A DNA stretch of 64,000 nucleotides, taken from the NCBI GenBank assembly GCA_949300025.1, contig CASGCS010000017.1:104867-168866 (forward strand). Direction: 5' to 3'. Source of the DNA: an uncultured bacterium. GTDB lineage: Bacteria; Bacteroidota; Bacteroidia; Bacteroidales; UBA932. Position numbers and translations under genes: made by a program. Position 1 is the first letter of the stretch. Each line of letters starts with the position of its first letter. This document shows, one piece after another, positions 17,917 to 27,488 of the stretch. The notes beneath the pieces are model-generated. The model was not told the DNA's origin, did not search any database, and worked only from the letters and a program-made list of their open reading frames with translations.

Positions 17917-18879
17917 ATGGTATCTTACAAAGAATTAGGCTTGGTAAACAGTAGAGAGATGTTTGCTAAAGCAATCAACGGCGGATATGCCATTCCTGCA
18001 TTCAACTTTAACAACATGGAGCAGATGCAGGCTATCATTCAAGCTTGCGTGGAGACAAAGTCTCCTGTTATCCTTCAGGTTTCAAGCGGCGCAAGAAAAT
18101 ATGCCAACCAGACAATCTTGAGATATATGGCTCAGGGTGCCGTAGAGTATGCCAAGGAACTGGGATGCAATATTCCCATAGTTCTGCATCTCGACCACGG
18201 CGACAGCTTCGAACTTTGCAAATCATGTATAGAACTCGGTTTCTCATCTGTAATGATAGACGGTTCACACCTCCCTTACGATGAAAACGTGGCATTGACA
18301 AAGAAAGTGGTTGACTATGCACACCAATATGATGTCACAGTTGAAGGCGAGCTCGGCGTACTTGCAGGTGTTGAGGATGACGTAAAGGCTGAAAGCCATA
18401 CATATACAAGACCTGAAGAGGTTGAAGACTTTGTAAAGAAGACAGGTGTTGATTCACTGGCAATCTCAATAGGAACATCTCACGGTGCATATAAATTCAA
18501 ACCGGGCCAGAAACCTGAAATACGTCTGGACATTCTGGCAGAGATTGAGAAACGCATCCCCGGTTTCCCTATTGTGCTTCACGGCTCTTCAAGCGTGCCT
18601 CAGGACATAGTTGCAGAGATCAACCAGTATGGCGGCAAGCTGAAGGATTCTATCGGTATTCCCGAGGATCAGTTGAGAGAGGCTTCAAAATCTGCCGTAT
18701 GCAAAATCAATATCGACAGCGACGGCCGTTTGGCAATGACTGCCGCAATCAGGAAAGTCTTTGTAGAGCATCCCGAGGAGTTCGATCCCCGCAAATATCT
18801 CGGACCTGCAAGAGAGAAGCTCAAAGAGCTTTACATGCACAAGGTACGTTGCGTATTGGGTTCTGAGAACAAGGCATAA
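17917..18879 (+). CDS. fba: Class II fructose-bisphosphate aldolase
   Basis: 320 residues. Zinc ligands and substrate motifs of the class II family are clear: VLHLDHGDSFELC with H and D near 92-96, VEGELGVLAGVEDD, AISIGTSHGAYKF (about 184-196) and PIVLHGSSSVP (about 222-232). It cleaves fructose-1,6-bisphosphate in glycolysis and works in reverse in gluconeogenesis. It stands alone, with its own -7 box and a strong terminator. Its codon usage looks smoother and more uniform than the neighbours, as expected for a highly expressed gene. Together with ppdK this fits anaerobic, PPi-linked glycolysis. Confidence 0.96.
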   Translation: MVSYKELGLVNSREMFAKAINGGYAIPAFNFNNMEQMQAIIQACVETKSPVILQVSSGARKYANQTILRYMAQGAVEYAKELGCNIPIVLHLDHGDSFELCKSCIELGFSSVMIDGSHLPYDENVALTKKVVDYAHQYDVTVEGELGVLAGVEDDVKAESHTYTRPEEVEDFVKKTGVDSLAISIGTSHGAYKFKPGQKPEIRLDILAEIEKRIPGFPIVLHGSSSVPQDIVAEINQYGGKLKDSIGIPEDQLREASKSAVCKINIDSDGRLAMTAAIRKVFVEHPEEFDPRKYLGPAREKLKELYMHKVRCVLGSENKA

Positions 18880-18901
18880 TTGCTTTGCGATACGGATTAT
18901 G

Positions 18902-18935
18902 GGCGGCCGAGCGTTGGTTTCAGCCGCCTTTTTTT
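18902..18935 (+). terminator. Terminator after fba
   Basis: GGCGGC (18902-18907) pairs with GCCGCC (18923-18928) and is followed by seven T residues. Confidence 0.9.
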
Positions 18936-19019
18936 ATAGGCATGTCATTTTGTCCGAATTTCATGCCTCTCATGCATTGGCAAATATTTTGAATCGAGGC
19001 GGAGTAAAAAGGAGAAATT

Positions 19020-19643
19020 ATGAAAAAAAATAAGGATAAGAACGAAATGGATGGCAAGGCTGCCCAAGTTCAGGAAAAGGAGTGTCAGGAAACGGAAGTC
19101 AGGGCCAATGAACTGAAAAATCAGGAAGATGGCGGGTCGGAAGAGACTGATGCTGCGGCCGGCCATAAGGGAAAAGAGTGCGAAGAAATTGAAAAACAGT
19201 TGCAGGAATATAAGGACAAGGCTGCGGAGGCAAATGACAAATATGTTAGAATGGCAGCGGAGTTCGACAATTTCAGGCGTAGAAGCGCGCGAGAGAGACT
19301 GGAACTTATAAATACCGCTTCGGAGGAGGTTATAAAGGGGATCCTGCCGGTCTTGGACGATTTTGAAAGAGCAGTCAAAGTGCTTAAGGAGTCTGACAGT
19401 TCCGCAGCTGCAATAGAGGGTACTGAGTTGATTTACAACAAACTTTTCTCTTTCCTCAAAAGCAGGGGGCTTTCTGTCATAGAGGCTATGGGCAAGGAGT
19501 TGGATACTGAGTTTCATGAAGCTGTAGCCCAATTCCCTACCGACGACAAAGAGAAGAAAAACAAGATTATAGATATAGTGCAACAAGGTTATATGCTTAA
19601 CGGAAAGGTTGTCCGTTATGCAAAAGTTGTAGTAGGAGTGTAA
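19020..19643 (+). CDS. grpE: Nucleotide exchange factor GrpE
   Basis: 207 residues. A long charged, Lys/Glu-rich N-terminal region (1-60) precedes the coiled-coil stalk (about 55-100, with YVRMAAEFDNFRRR at its end). The beta domain contains GYMLNGKVVRYAKVVV at the C-terminus, the usual GrpE signature. It releases ADP from DnaK. dnaJ follows after 3 bases; the two are certainly co-transcribed. The start codon is preceded by AAAAAGGAGAAATT, one of the few Shine-Dalgarno-like sequences in the window. Confidence 0.97.
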   Translation: MKKNKDKNEMDGKAAQVQEKECQETEVRANELKNQEDGGSEETDAAAGHKGKECEEIEKQLQEYKDKAAEANDKYVRMAAEFDNFRRRSARERLELINTASEEVIKGILPVLDDFERAVKVLKESDSSAAAIEGTELIYNKLFSFLKSRGLSVIEAMGKELDTEFHEAVAQFPTDDKEKKNKIIDIVQQGYMLNGKVVRYAKVVVGV

Positions 19644-19646
19644 AAA

Positions 19647-20825
19647 ATGGCAAAAAGAGATTATTACGAGGTCCTTGGCGTAGACAAATCAGCATCTGCG
19701 GAAGAGATAAAGAAGGCCTATAGAAAAATGGCGATAAAGTATCACCCGGACAAGAATCCAGGTGACAAGGATGCCGAAGAAAAATTCAAGGAGGCGGCCG
19801 AGGCTTATGATGTTTTGAGCAATCCTGAAAAAAGGCAGAGATATGACCAGTTCGGTCATGCCGGTTTCAGCGGCGCAGGAGGTGCAGGTGCCGGAGGATT
19901 CAGTGCCGGAGGTTTTTCAATGGAGGATATTTTCAGCCAGTTCGGAGACATATTCGGCGGACGTTTCGGCTCTTTCGGCGGGTTCGGTGGTTTCAGCGGA
20001 TTCGGCGGCTCCTCTCGCGGGGGGCGCAAGGTGCAGCGGGGCAGTGATATAAGAATCAGGGTGAAACTTTCGCTCAAGGAGATTGTGAAGGGAGTGGAGA
20101 AGACCATCAAGATAAGCAAATATGTGCCTTGCCCAGATTGCAGCGGACGCGGCGCCAAGTCTGAAGCAGACATCAAGAGTTGCGATTCCTGCCACGGAAC
20201 AGGTGTGGTTACGCAGGTTGTGCAGACAATGTTCGGACAGATGCAGAGCCAGACCACATGTCCCAAATGCAACGGTGCCGGCAAGATAATCGTAAATCCC
20301 TGTTCCAAATGTTCTGGTTCGGGGCTGGTGAAGGCGCAGCAGGAGATTTCGTTCAAGATACCTGCAGGAGTCGCCGACGGCATGCAGTTGACCGTTAAGG
20401 GAAAAGGCAATGCTGCAAGAAACGGCGGAGTGAACGGAGATCTGCTTGTGGTAATAGAGGAGGAGCCCGACAAGGAACTTCAGAGAGACGGCAACGATTT
20501 GATATATTCTCTGTTTATAAGCGTGCCCGATGCCATATTGGGTACGACGGCGGAGATTCCTTCGGTAGACGGCAAGCTCAGAATCAAGGTAGATCCCGGT
20601 ACCCAGTCTGGAAAGATATTGAGATTGAGGGGAAAGGGTATTCCGGATGTGAACGGTTACGGTACGGGAGACATGCTGGTATATGTGCAGGTGTGGATTC
20701 CGAAGAATCTTACTTCGCAGGAAAAGGAGGCTCTGGAAAAGATGAGAGGCTCAAAGTCGTTCGACCCCAGGCCCTCTTCCGACGATAAAAACTTTTTTGA
20801 CAGAATCAAAAGAATGTTCAGTTAA
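19647..20825 (+). CDS. dnaJ: Chaperone DnaJ
   Basis: 392 residues. The J domain (1-70) contains the HPD tripeptide (about 33-35) in [17 protein letters not shown] Gly/Phe-rich linker covers about 72-130. Four zinc-binding CxxCxGxG motifs follow: [24 protein letters not shown] and CSKCSGSG. The C-terminal substrate domains end with an acidic/basic tail. It stimulates DnaK ATPase and delivers unfolded clients. The stop shares one base with the start of the M23 peptidase gene (TAATGA), so translation is coupled. Confidence 0.98.
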   Translation: MAKRDYYEVLGVDKSASAEEIKKAYRKMAIKYHPDKNPGDKDAEEKFKEAAEAYDVLSNPEKRQRYDQFGHAGFSGAGGAGAGGFSAGGFSMEDIFSQFGDIFGGRFGSFGGFGGFSGFGGSSRGGRKVQRGSDIRIRVKLSLKEIVKGVEKTIKISKYVPCPDCSGRGAKSEADIKSCDSCHGTGVVTQVVQTMFGQMQSQTTCPKCNGAGKIIVNPCSKCSGSGLVKAQQEISFKIPAGVADGMQLTVKGKGNAARNGGVNGDLLVVIEEEPDKELQRDGNDLIYSLFISVPDAILGTTAEIPSVDGKLRIKVDPGTQSGKILRLRGKGIPDVNGYGTGDMLVYVQVWIPKNLTSQEKEALEKMRGSKSFDPRPSSDDKNFFDRIKRMFS

Positions 20826-22540
20826 TGAAACGGAATGATTTTAGGGGAGGAGGTATCAAATGCAGTATCGTGACATTTGTTGCGATACTGCTTTTTCCTT
20901 TTTACGGCCGGGCGCAGGAGGACGGAAATTTTGAATTCAGGTATCCGCTCGATGTGCCGATGAGCCTTTCAGGCAATTACGGAGAGTTGCGTTCCAACCA
21001 TTTTCATGCTGGAATAGATTTCAGGATAGGAGGTGTCGTGGGCGCCCCCGTATATGCTGCAGCAGACGGGTATGTGTCAAGAATATCGGTCTCTCCGACA
21101 GGTTACGGCAATGCTCTGTATATTACTCACAGTGACGGGTATGTGAGCGTTTACGGCCATCTTCACAGGTTCGAAGATAAAATCAGGGAGTATGTCCGTG
21201 CCGAACAATACGCATCCGGGAGTTTTGTGGTGGATCTCAGCCCGGATTCTATCTGTTTTCCGGTCAAGGCCGGCCAGCTGATAGCTTTTGGCGGAAATAC
21301 GGGTTCTTCAGGAGGGCCTCACCTCCATTTTGAGGTGAGAAAGGAGGGCTCTACTCTGAATATAGTTACAAACAGGCTTTTTGCCATGGATGACGGCAGG
21401 AAGCCTGTAATCAACCGTGTCGCATTTATGGGATACGACATTGAGGACGGAGTTGCAAGGGTGTTCAGGATAAACAGACCCAGATTGCGTTCTGCCGTTA
21501 TTCCGCTTCCGAGACTCTCCTATGTGGCGGTAGATGCCGTCGACAGGATGGAAGGAACCAATGCAAAGCTTGCAATAGGTGAGTACAGCGTGTTTCTCGA
21601 CGGAGAGTGCATATACAGGTTCAGGGTCGGCGATATTTCGATGAACGAGAGCCGTTACCTGAATTCGCTCATAGAGTATCCGCTCAAAAGCAGAACCGGC
21701 CGGACAATGGTGAAAAGTTATGTTGAACCAGGTAACGGCCTTGCATATAAGATAGATTGCATCAACGATGGCCTCATTGTACTGGATGATGATTCTCTCC
21801 ATACACTGACTGTGGAGGTAAAGGATTATGCGAATAATGCGGAACGGATAGATTATAAGGTGAAGAGAGCCTCCGGATTGTTGAGAGTAAATGATTCGCT
21901 CTCTCAGAAAGGTACGTTCGCAGCCTGGCATCTGCCCTTTTTCTACAAAAAGGAGGGGCTGGTATTCTCCATGCCGGCCGGTTCGCTTTACCGCTCGATT
22001 TATTTCGATGCAGCCGAAGATTCAGATGCATCGGGCGACTTCTGTTCCAAAGTATGGAGCATATCCGGCTACGAAACGGCACTGCATGTTCCTGCCAGGC
22101 TTTCCATAAGGTATGATGGGCCTGACAGCCTCAGGGCCAAAGCTCTTCTGGTCTCTGTTTCACATTCCGGCAGAATCTACGGTGCGGGAGGGGCTATAGA
22201 CAGTTGCGGATATGTAACCTCGAGAGTTTCATCTTTCGGAAGTTATGCTGTCGCATTGGATACGGTACCTCCCTCTGTAAGGGTGTATATAGCAAACGGC
22301 GAGACTCTCAGGCGTGACATTGTCTCATTTTCTATAAGAGACAGGCTCTCCGGTCTTGACAGGTATGAAGTGGAGATAGACGGCCGGTGGGTTCTGGCAG
22401 AATTCGATGCAAAACGCAGCAGGCTCTCGGTCAATCTTGCGGATGCAAAGATAGGACGCGGCAAAAAGCATCGGCTCGTAATCAGGGTTTCAGACAATAA
22501 AGGGAATGAAACAGTTGTGAAAAGAGATTTTAAATGGTAA
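20825..22540 (+). CDS. M23-family (LytM) metallopeptidase, exported
   Basis: 571 residues. A short N-terminal stretch is followed by a hydrophobic export signal (about 13-30). The LytM catalytic domain has HFHAGID (H61, D65) and GPHLHFEV (about 166-173), the zinc and catalytic ligands; a GYVSVYGHLH motif lies between. The C-terminal 370 residues form beta-rich domains with DTVPPSVRVYI and ISFSIRD-type segments of unknown role. It should cut peptide bridges of peptidoglycan in the periplasm. It is translationally coupled to dnaJ and followed 26 bases later by anmK, an arrangement linking chaperone, wall hydrolysis and wall recycling genes. Confidence 0.9.
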   Translation: MKRNDFRGGGIKCSIVTFVAILLFPFYGRAQEDGNFEFRYPLDVPMSLSGNYGELRSNHFHAGIDFRIGGVVGAPVYAAADGYVSRISVSPTGYGNALYITHSDGYVSVYGHLHRFEDKIREYVRAEQYASGSFVVDLSPDSICFPVKAGQLIAFGGNTGSSGGPHLHFEVRKEGSTLNIVTNRLFAMDDGRKPVINRVAFMGYDIEDGVARVFRINRPRLRSAVIPLPRLSYVAVDAVDRMEGTNAKLAIGEYSVFLDGECIYRFRVGDISMNESRYLNSLIEYPLKSRTGRTMVKSYVEPGNGLAYKIDCINDGLIVLDDDSLHTLTVEVKDYANNAERIDYKVKRASGLLRVNDSLSQKGTFAAWHLPFFYKKEGLVFSMPAGSLYRSIYFDAAEDSDASGDFCSKVWSISGYETALHVPARLSIRYDGPDSLRAKALLVSVSHSGRIYGAGGAIDSCGYVTSRVSSFGSYAVALDTVPPSVRVYIANGETLRRDIVSFSIRDRLSGLDRYEVEIDGRWVLAEFDAKRSRLSVNLADAKIGRGKKHRLVIRVSDNKGNETVVKRDFKW

Positions 22541-22566
22541 CTTTACATCTCTTTAAATGATTCGTT

Positions 22567-23709
22567 ATGGAAAGGTTTACATCTACGGGAATGGCTTACG
22601 ATATTGAGAAGGGGGTGAACATCATAGGACTCATGTCCGGGACTTCGCTCGACGGGCTTGATATGTGCTATACCCGCTTTTGGCTGGAACGTTCCGGAAA
22701 ACCGGAGGGAGAGTGGAAATATGAAATAATAAAGGCAGAAGACGAGAGTTATCCTGATGAACTGAAGCGGAAACTGGCAACTGCACAAAGCATGAATGCC
22801 GAGGAGTATGCACTGCTTCATTCCGATTACGGAATCTATCTGGGACAAAGGGTAAGGGCCTTTATCGAGAGGACCGGGGCCAGACCTCACTATATAGCCT
22901 CGCACGGTTCCACCGTCTTTCATCAGCCTGCAATAAGGTTTACTGCACAGATTGGCTCAGGTGCAGGAATAGCCGCCGAAAGCGGTGTAGACTGCATCTG
23001 TGATTTCAGGACGACCGATGTGGCTTTGCACGGGCAGGGAGCGCCGCTTGTTCCGATAGGAGACAGGCATCTTTTTTATGAGTATGACTATTGCCTGAAT
23101 CTGGGCGGCTTTTCAAACATTTCGTCCGAAGCGGTTGAGGAGCGAAACGGCAAGAGTGTGGCAATACGTGTAGCCTACGATATTTCTCCTGTCAATTATG
23201 TACTTAATCATTATACGAGAAGCATAGGCAAGGATTATGACAGGGACGGACTTATGGCCCGCAACGGGAAAATCTGCCGGGAACTGCTGGAGCGTCTGAA
23301 TTCTCTGGATTTCTATAAAATGAGGGGTCCAAAGTCTTTGGGGCGTGAATGGGTTGAGAGTCAGGTGCTGCCCCTGATAGATTCTTACGCCATTTCTATG
23401 GAAGACAAACTCTCTACTTTCTGCGAGCATGTGGCAATGCAGATTGCAAGACACATAAAGGGCGGGAAAGTGCTGCTTACAGGAGGCGGTGCATTGAATC
23501 TCTACCTTGTGGAGAGAATGCAGGCAAATGCTCCGCAATGCAAATATGTTGTTCCCGACAGGCAGACCGTAAATTTCAAGGAGGCGCTCATTTTTGCATT
23601 CCTGGGTGCGCTTTATGTTGCGGATATGCCAAACTGCATGAGCAGCGTTACCGGTGCAGCATATAACTGCATAGGAGGGGCGTTGTATAAGGCCGGCGGA
23701 ATAAAGTAG
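22567..23709 (+). CDS. anmK: Anhydro-N-acetylmuramic acid kinase
   Basis: 380 residues. It phosphorylates and opens 1,6-anhydro-MurNAc, giving MurNAc-6-phosphate during peptidoglycan recycling. Motifs are GLMSGTSLDGLD (about 21-32), FHQP, DFRTTDVALHGQGAPLVPIGD (aspartate and glycine-rich region about 143-162) and LLTGGGALN near the C-terminus. A second in-frame ATG (residue 9) is possible as a start. It follows the M23 peptidase, which could supply the muropeptides, so the pair suggests recycling of the cell's own wall. Confidence 0.96.
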   Translation: MERFTSTGMAYDIEKGVNIIGLMSGTSLDGLDMCYTRFWLERSGKPEGEWKYEIIKAEDESYPDELKRKLATAQSMNAEEYALLHSDYGIYLGQRVRAFIERTGARPHYIASHGSTVFHQPAIRFTAQIGSGAGIAAESGVDCICDFRTTDVALHGQGAPLVPIGDRHLFYEYDYCLNLGGFSNISSEAVEERNGKSVAIRVAYDISPVNYVLNHYTRSIGKDYDRDGLMARNGKICRELLERLNSLDFYKMRGPKSLGREWVESQVLPLIDSYAISMEDKLSTFCEHVAMQIARHIKGGKVLLTGGGALNLYLVERMQANAPQCKYVVPDRQTVNFKEALIFAFLGALYVADMPNCMSSVTGAAYNCIGGALYKAGGIK

Positions 23710-23718
23710 CGAATTTAT

Positions 23719-23749
23719 TTTGTTAATTTAAATTAATTTTCTACTTTTG
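23719..23749 (+). promoter_or_regulatory. Bacteroidota-type promoter of rplS
   Basis: TTTG (23719-23722), a 19-base AT-rich spacer, then TACTTTTG (23742-23749). This fits the TTTG-N19-TAnnTTTG promoter form exactly. Transcription would begin about 75 bases before the rplS ATG. Confidence 0.8.
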
Positions 23750-23831
23750 CAGTCCCTAATTGAAAAGCAACCTCTTGCAATGTATTATCAGTTGGCAATG
23801 TTGCACTTATGAATAAGTAAAAAGTAAAGAG

Positions 23832-24224
23832 ATGGATTTAATAAAGATTGCGCAGCAGGCTTTTGCCGGTGAACCCAAAAATTATCCTGATTTTAAGGCA
23901 GGAGATACAATCACCGTTACATATAAGATCAAGGAGGGTGATAAGGAGAGATTGCAGAAATTCCGCGGAGTTGTAATTCAAAGACGCGGTACGGGTGCAA
24001 CAAAGACCTTTACAATCCGTAAAATTTCCAACGGCGTGGGTGTAGAGAGAATATTCCCTTACGAGTCTCCTTTCATTGAGTCTATAGAGTTCAACAAGGC
24101 AGGTAAGGTTCGCAGAGCGAGGATTTTCTATCTCAGAGGTCTGACAGGCAAGAAAGCCCGCATCAAAGAGAAGGCTTATGTTGCAAAGGACTCTGCAAAC
24201 GCTGCAGAGAAGAGTGCAGAGTAG
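23832..24224 (+). CDS. rplS: 50S ribosomal protein L19
   Basis: 130 residues. The L19 core is clear: [67 protein letters not shown] and the basic C-terminal region [22 protein letters not shown]. The alanine-rich tail is typical of Bacteroidota. It is a separate transcription unit with its own consensus promoter; a tRNA-Arg gene follows 17 bases after the stop and may share the transcript. Confidence 0.98.
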   Translation: MDLIKIAQQAFAGEPKNYPDFKAGDTITVTYKIKEGDKERLQKFRGVVIQRRGTGATKTFTIRKISNGVGVERIFPYESPFIESIEFNKAGKVRRARIFYLRGLTGKKARIKEKAYVAKDSANAAEKSAE

Positions 24225-24241
24225 TTATAAAAATCAGGTTT

Positions 24242-24318
24242 GGCCCCGTAGCTCAACTGAATAGAGCATTTGACTACGGATCAAAAGGTTACAGGTTTGA
24301 ATCCTGTCGGGGTCACCA
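24242..24318 (+). tRNA. tRNA-Arg (anticodon ACG), CCA encoded
   Basis: A full cloverleaf can be drawn. The acceptor GGCCCCG pairs with CGGGGTC, the D arm is GCTC...GAGC, the anticodon stem TTTGA/TCAAA closes the loop CTACGGA with anticodon ACG, and the T arm is ACAGG...CCTGT. The 3' CCA is encoded, unlike in the other two tRNA genes here. Confidence 0.93.
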
Positions 24319-24326
24319 ATCGGACG

Positions 24327-24353
24327 AAGCGCCTTTGAAAAGGGCGCTTTTTT
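24327..24353 (+). terminator. Terminator after tRNA-Arg(ACG)
   Basis: AAGCGCC (24327-24333) pairs with GGCGCTT (24343-24349), followed by six T residues. The last two T residues are also the first bases of the convergent gene's stop codon. Confidence 0.9.
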
Positions 24354-25074
24354 ATTTGTTCTCTTTCAGTTTCCTTTTCAGACTTTCGTTCTCTTCCTTG
24401 AGGCGTTTTATCTCTTGACGGTACTCCTCTTCGCTCATTGGCTGATTGTCAGATGCTCTGCTTTCATTCTTATTGTTGCTCTCGCGGGCAGTGATTGTGA
24501 CTGTGCAGGGTATGGTTATAATGTTTGATTCTTTGGCATTGCCGGTATTTTCAGTTACGTTTTCTCTCCTTTCTGGGGATTCCATTTTTCTGTTCTCACG
24601 GACTGTTCCCGCTTTGCCGCTTTTCCGGGAAGGTTCTCTCTTTTTTACAGTATCATCTACATAGCGGATAATGATTTCATTCGGGTACTTCACGCTGTCT
24701 TTGACCAGTGGCTCTAATTTTTTACGTTTGACATCTTTTACACAATCCATCCATCTGGAAAATATATTGTATGGAATATTGTTCATAAGAGAGTATTCCC
24801 GCATTGCCATCTCCTCATCTTTTACAAAACGCGATTTTCTTTTGAACTTTTTGAACTTTCTTATCAACTTGAGCTTTACTTTGGCATTTCTTACCGCCCT
24901 TTTTCCATATAACTTCATCAGGGTCTCTTCTCCCTCATCAAAAAATTCATAACATATGATAAGAATAAGAATAATACCGACAAGATAAAGGGAGAACCAT
25001 CCCATATCTACGATGGCAAAAATTGTTAATACAAGAATCCATAAACTGCATCCAAATGGCAGGCCCTGTTTCAT
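24352..25074 (-). CDS. Unrecognised membrane protein with basic middle and C-terminal coiled coil
   Basis: 240 residues; no family recognised. Two hydrophobic helices occupy residues 8-45. Then comes a strongly basic stretch (VKLKLIRKFKKFKRKSRF, about 66-83), an MREYSLMNNIPYNIFSRWMDC region and a charged low-complexity segment. The C-terminus is a predicted coiled coil starting MSEEEYRQEIKRLKEE. Such a layout would tether a cytoplasmic arm to the inner membrane. The gene stands alone between the tRNA-Arg and the glucokinase operon and is richer in A and T than its neighbours. The stop codon lies in the T tract of the tRNA terminator. Confidence 0.7.
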   Translation of the reverse strand: MKQGLPFGCSLWILVLTIFAIVDMGWFSLYLVGIILILIICYEFFDEGEETLMKLYGKRAVRNAKVKLKLIRKFKKFKRKSRFVKDEEMAMREYSLMNNIPYNIFSRWMDCVKDVKRKKLEPLVKDSVKYPNEIIIRYVDDTVKKREPSRKSGKAGTVRENRKMESPERRENVTENTGNAKESNIITIPCTVTITARESNNKNESRASDNQPMSEEEYRQEIKRLKEENESLKRKLKENK

Positions 25075-25136
25075 ATCGTTAACTGTTAGAAGATTTTGTA
25101 AAGTTAATAAAATATTGGAAAACAGAGTGAGTTAAT

Positions 25137-25161
25137 AAAAAAGAGGGCGAAACCGCCCTCT
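25137..25161 (-). terminator. Terminator of the hexose carrier-glucokinase operon
   Basis: GAGGGCG (25143-25149) and CGCCCTC (25154-25160) form a stem with a four-base loop; on the minus strand it is followed by six T residues (25137-25142). Confidence 0.9.
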
Positions 25162-25187
25162 CTCGGTTCTGTTTCAAGTCGGTGAAA

Positions 25188-26150
25188 TTACCATGCCAGG
25201 GCAGATGCCCCCAGTATGGCGGCGTCGCTCTCCTTAAGTGCAGACTGTATTATCGCCACCTTGTTTTTCCAGTATGAAAGCAGGTTTGCATTCATCTCTT
25301 CGCGTATGGGCCTGATGAGAAGTTCGCCCGCCCTTGCCAGCCCGCCGAACAGAATGATTGCCTCGGGAGCGCTGAATGCAACAAAATCGGCGAAAGAGCG
25401 TCCCAGCATCCTGCCGGTATATTCAAATATCCTTATGGACAATTTGTCTCCCTGTACGGCCGCTTCATATACATCTTTTGAAGTTATTTCAGGCAGTGAC
25501 CTCAGCAGGCTGGGCTCGTCGCTCATGTCCAGCCATTCGCGTGCGGTTCTGGCAACTCCCACTGCGGAGGTGTATGCCTCAAGGCATCCGTATTTGCCGC
25601 AGTTGCAAAGCCGCCCGTTGTTTCTTACTGCACAGGTGTGTCCCAACTCGCCTGCAAAACCGTCGTGGCCGTATACAACATCTCCGTTGATTACAATTCC
25701 GCTGCCCACGCCTGTCCCGAGCGTAATCATGATGAAGTTCTTCATGCCGCGTGCTGCGCCATAGGTCATTTCGCCCATGGCCGCGGCATTGGCGTCGTTG
25801 GTAATCTTTACCGGAAGTCCGAGCCGTGAAGAGACTGTCTGGGCAAGCGGTACGGATACGCCTTTTGCCCACTCCAGGTTTGCGGCATCCTCTATCATGC
25901 CGGTATAGTAGTTGGCATTGGGTGCGCCTATTCCAACGCCCTTGACATTTTCCAGCCCGAGTTCGGCTGAAAGTTCCCTGACTGTCTGGCAGAGCGATTC
26001 CATAAACAGCCCTGCGTCGTTTGCACCGTATTTAGAATTGATTACCGTCTGGTCCAGGATGTTTCCTCTCCTGTCTACAACTCCTATCTTTGTAGTCTGG
26101 CCTCCTATATCGACTCCGACTACATACAATTTTTCAACTATGGGTTCCAT
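25188..26150 (-). CDS. ROK-family glucokinase
   Basis: 320 residues. The ROK motifs are intact: VGVDIGGQTTK (11-21), the catalytic-site NDANAAA (118-124), GELGH (167-171) and the zinc cluster CNCGKYGCLE (182-191). It probably phosphorylates glucose (or a similar hexose) with ATP. It starts one base after the stop of the FucP/GluP-type carrier gene, and a glucose transporter with a ROK glucokinase is a known Bacteroides pairing. It therefore differs from the divergent ROK kinase at 2540-3502, whose zinc site is broken. Confidence 0.9.
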   Translation of the reverse strand: MEPIVEKLYVVGVDIGGQTTKIGVVDRRGNILDQTVINSKYGANDAGLFMESLCQTVRELSAELGLENVKGVGIGAPNANYYTGMIEDAANLEWAKGVSVPLAQTVSSRLGLPVKITNDANAAAMGEMTYGAARGMKNFIMITLGTGVGSGIVINGDVVYGHDGFAGELGHTCAVRNNGRLCNCGKYGCLEAYTSAVGVARTAREWLDMSDEPSLLRSLPEITSKDVYEAAVQGDKLSIRIFEYTGRMLGRSFADFVAFSAPEAIILFGGLARAGELLIRPIREEMNANLLSYWKNKVAIIQSALKESDAAILGASALAW

Positions 26151-26151
26151 A

Positions 26152-27432
26152 TTATTCTACGGGGATGTTTTTGTTTACGTTTTTCGAACCTGCAAGCGCA
26201 TAGAAGAGCAGGTATGCAAGTGCGGCTACAATAATCCAGTAGCTCTGCATGAATGAGAACGTATCGGCGATAAAGCCCTGTATTGCAGGGAGCACGCCTC
26301 CGCCGCATACCATTACCATGAATATGCCTGATGCTGCTGCAGTATATTTTCCAAGCCCCTCTACCGCGAGATTGAATATTCCTCCCCACATTACCGATGT
26401 GCACAGACCGCAGAGAACAAGGAACATGACATTCATTGGCACGCTTTCCATTCCGAATGAGATGTTAGACCTGAACACAGGCATGGTGACCTTTGTGGAT
26501 TCAGGTGAGAAAATGGCTGCAATTACGAGTACAAGCCCGATTATGCTTACCGTGGAGAGCATCGCCTTGCTGGATACCTTTGCACCTATCGCACCTCCTA
26601 CAAGACGGCCTATGAGCATAAGGAACCAGTAGGTGCCCACAAGGCTTCCTGCAATTGCCGGGTCCATACTGAGGTTTTCTGTCATATAAAGGTTGCTTAT
26701 GTTGGGGATTCCCACTTCTATGCCGACATATACGAAAATGGCTATGATTCCCAGTACGAAATGACGGAACGAGAGGGCGCTGTATTTATCCTTGCTCTTT
26801 TTCTCTTTAGACTCGCCCGCCTTTTCAAATGAGGGCTCGGGTATTTTTGAAACGGCAAGGACTATAAATGCCAGTGCAAAGATACCCATCGCAATGAAGA
26901 GTGCAGGGTTGGCCTTGGCAATCGTCCTGGCTGCTTCGTCCTGCCCCATAAGGTAACCTACGAGAACGGGAACGATTGTAGCGGCTGTAGAGTTGCAGAC
27001 TCCTCCGAACTGGATAAGCTGATTGCCCTTGTTTCCGCCTCCTCCGAGGGTGTTGAGCATGGGATTTACGACGGTGTTGAGAATACACATTGAAAATCCG
27101 GATACAAATGCTCCGCAGAGGTAGATTCCAAAACTGGCTGCCTGTCCGGAAATGAAGGTGATGGAAACACCTGCAAAACCTATGACGATTGCCAGAAGAG
27201 CGGTTTTTTTATAACCGATCCTGCTGAGGATGTATCCGGCCGGAATACCCATGCATGCATAGGCTATGAAGTTTGCCAGATTTCCCAGTTGGGATAGTAA
27301 GTTACTGGCCCCGAACTGGTTCTTTACGATTACCCCGAAAGGGTTCTGCAGACCTGTCACGAATGCTATCATAAAGAAAAGCGCAAACATGATTGCTATG
27401 GGCAATACATAATTTTTTTTAGAAGACTTCAT
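26152..27432 (-). CDS. FucP/GluP-type sugar:proton MFS transporter
   Basis: 426 residues with twelve membrane helices. The N-terminus AFVTGLQNPFGVIVKNQFG and the ALNTVVNPMLN-like segment ILNTVVNPMLNTLGG (about 119-133) are typical of the fucose/glucose/galactose carrier family. A long Lys/Glu-rich cytoplasmic loop (about 205-222) separates the halves. It imports hexose with protons. The glucokinase gene follows after one base, so glucose or galactose is the likely cargo. The assignment to the family is firm; the sugar is inference. Confidence 0.88.
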   Translation of the reverse strand: MKSSKKNYVLPIAIMFALFFMIAFVTGLQNPFGVIVKNQFGASNLLSQLGNLANFIAYACMGIPAGYILSRIGYKKTALLAIVIGFAGVSITFISGQAASFGIYLCGAFVSGFSMCILNTVVNPMLNTLGGGGNKGNQLIQFGGVCNSTAATIVPVLVGYLMGQDEAARTIAKANPALFIAMGIFALAFIVLAVSKIPEPSFEKAGESKEKKSKDKYSALSFRHFVLGIIAIFVYVGIEVGIPNISNLYMTENLSMDPAIAGSLVGTYWFLMLIGRLVGGAIGAKVSSKAMLSTVSIIGLVLVIAAIFSPESTKVTMPVFRSNISFGMESVPMNVMFLVLCGLCTSVMWGGIFNLAVEGLGKYTAAASGIFMVMVCGGGVLPAIQGFIADTFSFMQSYWIIVAALAYLLFYALAGSKNVNKNIPVE

Positions 27433-27488
27433 GATAAACTTTTTTTTAATTTTATATCGGTTAATTGATTTGTTTTATTTCATACATT

